This document shows positions 61,487-64,000 of a stretch of DNA of 64,000 nucleotides, piece by piece. The translations under genes were made by a program, and so were the position numbers. Each line of letters begins with the position of its first letter. The first letter of the stretch is position 1. Origin of the DNA: Halalkalibacter suaedae (GTDB lineage: Bacteria; Bacillota; Bacilli; Bacillales; Bacillaceae_D); assembly GCF_017939705.1 (NCBI RefSeq), contig NZ_JAGKSQ010000011.1, forward strand, positions 40,235 to 104,234, written 5' to 3'. The notes under the pieces were generated by a model. That model was given only the letters and a program-made list of their open reading frames with translations. It was not told where the DNA came from and did not search any database.

Positions 61487-61517
61487 AGCTTGTTTTTGCA
61501 ATTGGAATCAGTAATTT

Positions 61518-62939
61518 TCATTGCTTAGGTAAGGTAATTACAAAAACGGTCCCGGCAGAGGAACTTTCTTTAAGATGTAGATCACCACCTAATGATTGTG
61601 CAATCATTTTACTGAAAGGTAATCCTAGACCAAGTCCTCTTACTTTATATTTCTTGTCTTCTCCCCTAAAAAACCGTTCAAATATTAGATCCTGTTCTTC
61701 CAGTGCAATCCCACTTCCAGAATCCTTTATATAAATAGAGATTTGATGATCATTCTCGTGAACTATTACATCAATACTTCCCTTGCCTTCAATTGATTGC
61801 TTCGCGTTATTAAGAAGATTTGTCATGATCTGTTGAAGACGAATTGGATCGACATTCACCTCCCGGTCATGATCTAAATTTTTCAGAGTTAATTCTATGT
61901 TTTGATCCTCTTGAGTCACTTGCCAATGCCTTGTAAAATCAAGCATTAATTCATTAATACTATGAATTTCCATAGAAACGTTCACTGCATTTGCTGCAAA
62001 CGAATTAAAGTCTAACAAGTCCTCAACCATCTTTTTCATTTTCGTTGTTTCATTTAATGAAATCGCTAAGAACTCTTTTGCATCCTCCCCTGTTACAACA
62101 TCATCATTTAACGCCTGTAACAAACCACTAATTGACGTAACTGGGGTTTTTAACTCATGAGTCACTCCAGCAAGTAATTGAGTGCGTAACGCTTCTAATT
62201 GCTGCAAGCGATTAGACATTTCTTTAAAGGAATGAACAAGTTCATACACTTCCTGTTCTTTGAAATCTTCACGAAGGACGATATCGTAGTCACCTTCCTG
62301 TACTTGCTTTGCTGCCTTAGCTACATCTTTAATCGGGTTAGATAAGCGCCTTGATTGGAAATAGATAGCAGCCCATCCTAGCAAGGCTAAACTGAAAATC
62401 ATAATTGATAACTGGCGGTATTCTTGATTCACTTGAGTTAGGTTTTGCTCAGACTCGACAATAACAACCCAACCTAGTAGTATATCCTGTGTTGATATTG
62501 CTGTTTTCACGACATAGAATGGTTGTGCTTCCTGATCAAAGCGCAATTTTTGAACCGTTTCTTCTTTTTCCAAAATAGACAAAGGAAACTGACTAATAGT
62601 CGTTCTCTCTCTTGGACGATTACTTGAAAGTATTCTACCATTAGGGTCAATGATATAAATTGAAGGATCTCCCTCAAAATTCATAAATTGGTCTCGATCT
62701 GTCAAAAAGCCTGGATTATCCTCTCTCTGGATTGGCCGTCCTTCACTCATATCAACAAAACGATCCGCCATCTCCTCTGTCATAAATTGAATCATATTTA
62801 GGCGATTTTCAAGTGTTGTATGGCGAATCCACAAGGCAGATATTATTGCAATGACCACAAGTCCAACACAAAGTGTAATTAAATAGCGACTTGTCCAATA
62901 ACGTAATAAGGAAACTCTTTTATTATTTTTTGTAAACAC
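61518..62939 (-). CDS. Membrane sensor histidine kinase
   Basis: A 473-aa kinase: TM1 about 18-40, extracellular sensor about 41-175, TM2 about 176-192, HAMP about 193-246, dimerisation/phosphoacceptor helix with GVTHELKTPV (phosphorylated His near 262), and HATPase domain with N box NLLNNAKQSI, G1 KDSGSGIAL and G2 RGLGLGLPFS. It phosphorylates the OmpR-type regulator encoded just upstream; its GTG start overlaps that gene's end by 17 bases. The stimulus is unknown. Confidence 0.94.
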   Translation of the reverse strand: MFTKNNKRVSLLRYWTSRYLITLCVGLVVIAIISALWIRHTTLENRLNMIQFMTEEMADRFVDMSEGRPIQREDNPGFLTDRDQFMNFEGDPSIYIIDPNGRILSSNRPRERTTISQFPLSILEKEETVQKLRFDQEAQPFYVVKTAISTQDILLGWVVIVESEQNLTQVNQEYRQLSIMIFSLALLGWAAIYFQSRRLSNPIKDVAKAAKQVQEGDYDIVLREDFKEQEVYELVHSFKEMSNRLQQLEALRTQLLAGVTHELKTPVTSISGLLQALNDDVVTGEDAKEFLAISLNETTKMKKMVEDLLDFNSFAANAVNVSMEIHSINELMLDFTRHWQVTQEDQNIELTLKNLDHDREVNVDPIRLQQIMTNLLNNAKQSIEGKGSIDVIVHENDHQISIYIKDSGSGIALEEQDLIFERFFRGEDKKYKVRGLGLGLPFSKMIAQSLGGDLHLKESSSAGTVFVITLPKQ

Positions 62940-63603
62940 TAAACTGATACCCCAATCCCCGAAGTGTCTTTATTTCTCCCTCCGATTCAGGCCATTCACT
63001 AAGTGATTTTCTTAATCTTTTAATAGCCAGATCTACGGCACGGTCACTACCCTCATACTCCCAGCCCCACACATGTTCAATTAATTGATCTCTAGAAAAG
63101 GTTTGGTTTGGATGATTTGCTAAAAACAGAAGTAAGGATAAATCACGTGGAGTTAATTCTACATCCTTCTGATTAACAGTAACTCGATGTGAAACTGGAT
63201 CAATATGTAGTTTTCCAAATCTCTTTATCGTTTCTTCATCTACTTCTGTTCTTCGAAGAACAGCCTGAACTCTAGCAATTACCTCATCTGCTACAAATGG
63301 CTTAGAAATATAATCATCAGCACCGTCATTTAAGCCAGTCAAGCGATAATTGACATCACCTAATGCGGTCAACATAATCACAGGGCAAGAGCTTTGTTGA
63401 CGTATCTCTCTTAAGATCGTCCATCCATCTTTACCAGGTAACATTACATCAAGTAAAACTAGGGCTGGGTTACTGGCTTCAAATGCTCCCATTGCCTCAT
63501 GACCATTAAATACCTGTTCTGTTTGAAAGTTTGCTTTCTGTAAATAAGCTTTTAATACTTGGCTTATGGCGCGTTCATCCTCAACTATTAATATTGTTTT
63601 CAC
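62923..63603 (-). CDS. OmpR/PhoB-family response regulator
   Basis: A 226-aa regulator: receiver domain with acidic pair (VEDERA), phosphoacceptor Asp in VLLDVMLPGKDGW, Thr in VIMLTALGD and Lys in YISKPF; C-terminal winged helix (LTPRDLSLLLFLANHPNQTFSRDQLIEHVWGWEYEGSDRAVDLAIK). GTG 63603 with AAAGGGAGATG is the start; the longer frame to 63642 runs through a tandem 10-bp repeat and lacks a site. Operon with the kinase. Confidence 0.95.
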   Translation of the reverse strand: MKTILIVEDERAISQVLKAYLQKANFQTEQVFNGHEAMGAFEASNPALVLLDVMLPGKDGWTILREIRQQSSCPVIMLTALGDVNYRLTGLNDGADDYISKPFVADEVIARVQAVLRRTEVDEETIKRFGKLHIDPVSHRVTVNQKDVELTPRDLSLLLFLANHPNQTFSRDQLIEHVWGWEYEGSDRAVDLAIKRLRKSLSEWPESEGEIKTLRGLGYQFSVYKK

Positions 63604-63625
63604 CGTACATCTCCCTTTACCGAAT

Positions 63626-63645
63626 GCTGCATGATGCTGCATGAT
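63626..63645 (-). promoter_or_regulatory. Tandem 10-bp repeat upstream of the response-regulator gene
   Basis: Two exact adjacent copies of GCTGCATGAT (minus ATCATGCAGC), in phase with one DNA turn, as OmpR-type regulators often bind. Possible autoregulation site. Confidence 0.35.
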
Positions 63646-63712
63646 ATCTAAATTTTACTATGTTAATATGTCTACTGGATGTCAGAATGATTTAATCTTA
63701 CACGAGGCACAT

Positions 63713-63741
63713 ACAAAAAAACACTCCTTCTCGGAATGTTC
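63713..63741 (-). terminator. Second rRNA operon terminator
   Basis: Minus-strand AACATTCC/GGAGTGTT stem followed by TTTTTTT; lies in tandem after the terminator nearer the 5S gene. Confidence 0.85.
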
Positions 63742-63786
63742 TACTTATATTTCAGGGTCTAAATTAGTCTTAATTACCCTCTATAG

Positions 63787-63815
63787 AAAAAAGCACTCCT
63801 CAACGGAATGCTTTT
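63787..63815 (-). terminator. First rRNA operon terminator
   Basis: Minus-strand AAAAGCATTCC pairs with GGAGTGCTTTTTT immediately after the 5S rRNA gene. Confidence 0.88.
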
Positions 63816-63819
63816 AGAT

Positions 63820-63936
63820 GCCCGGCAACGTCCTACTCTCACAGGGGGAAGCCCCCAACTACCATCGGCGCAAAAGAGCTTAACGACCGTGTTCGGCATG
63901 GGAACGGGTGTGACCTCTTCGCTATCGCCACCAGAC
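63820..63936 (-). rRNA. rrf: 5S ribosomal RNA
   Basis: The minus strand reads GTCTGGTGGCGATAGCGAAG...CACACCCGTTCCCATGCCGAACACGGTCGTTAAG...TAGGACGTTGCCGGGC, a complete Bacillus-type 5S sequence of about 117 nt with the terminal stem GTCTGG(T)/ (G)CCGGGC. It is the distal gene of an rRNA operon whose 23S gene should lie beyond the right edge; 63937-64000 is the spacer. Confidence 0.96.
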
Positions 63937-64000
63937 TATATTGAACCTCAGAATCCAAATGGATCTTAGTTCACATTGAAAGAAATAGTTCTCTCAAAAC

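Larger units (their letters stand above)
61136..61517. other. Intergenic region between the yjcZ cluster and the histidine kinase gene
   Basis: Holds a terminator-like hairpin at 61250-61275 and a second at 61448-61486. No gene: a 31-codon minus-strand frame around 61311-61420 lacks a ribosome-binding site. Confidence 0.5.

Noticed and set aside
1..64000. CRISPR array, tRNA genes, prophage or intact insertion sequence
   Set aside because: I saw no regularly spaced repeats with unique spacers, no cloverleaf-like tRNA, no transposase or phage structural genes; the repeated sequences are dispersed palindromic elements.

Overview
The window looks like a chromosomal segment of a spore-forming, low-GC, motile Bacillaceae, probably an alkaliphile or halotolerant relative of Bacillus/Alkalihalobacillus. 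Evidence: an alpha/beta-type SASP, six tiny YjcZ-family sporulation membrane proteins with mother-cell-type promoters, CIRCE control, an NhaC-type Na+/H+ antiporter, an osmoprotectant ABC transporter, chemoreceptors, purine-rich Shine-Dalgarno sites and dense intrinsic terminators. No phage, intact insertion sequence or CRISPR array is visible. The right edge is the 5S end of an rRNA operon read leftward.

Layout. 0.1-5.4 kb: a sugar-binding lipoprotein coupled to a chemoreceptor, a DUF2188 protein, a GH43 glycosidase under a cre-like site, and a FusB-family EF-G-binding protein behind an attenuator-like leader. 6-9.5 kb: NhaC, SASP, zinc alcohol dehydrogenase, SMR efflux protein. 9.5-15.9 kb: an ABC importer operon without its ATPase (two permeases, lipoprotein) plus a PHP metallohydrolase and a HAD phosphatase, next to a DeoR regulator; both promoters carry the same TTTGTGTAT-type repeats. 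16-24.5 kb: S9 peptidase, FAD monooxygenase, a PRC-barrel protein that appears to start at ATT, a lipoprotein, aldehyde dehydrogenase, TOPRIM protein, cold-shock protein. 24.6-30.5 kb: FMN reductase-like protein, OpuC-like transporter, Thermus-type isocitrate dehydrogenase, tiny membrane proteins. 31-39 kb: SbcCD, CorA, CstA. 39-49 kb: a TPP enzyme coupled to a GAF-GAF-PAS-GGDEF-EAL protein, an aromatic hydroxylase/methyltransferase pair, DUF2071, an M20 hydrolase. 50-58 kb: CIRCE-controlled htpG, an SPL-like radical SAM protein, TraB, a soluble MCP-Cache protein, and HtrA with a PrsA-like foldase. 58.3-60.3 kb: an Rrf2 / flavin disulfide reductase / methyltransferase cassette flanked by a 13-bp direct repeat. 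60.5-64 kb: three YjcZ paralogues, an OmpR/histidine-kinase pair, 5S rRNA.

A family of about 240-bp palindromic interspersed repeats (eight copies, two orientations) occupies many intergenic gaps, and a second hairpin module seems to have replaced the centre of one copy. The points most worth a second look are the coupled binding-protein/chemoreceptor pair, the FusB-type leader, the pseudoknotted RNA candidate near 47.5 kb, the inverted MCP-Cache protein, the apparent ATT start, and the flanked Rrf2 cassette. Start positions were adjusted by hand where a Shine-Dalgarno site or promoter contradicted the longest reading frame. No database search was possible; family names come from recognised motifs.
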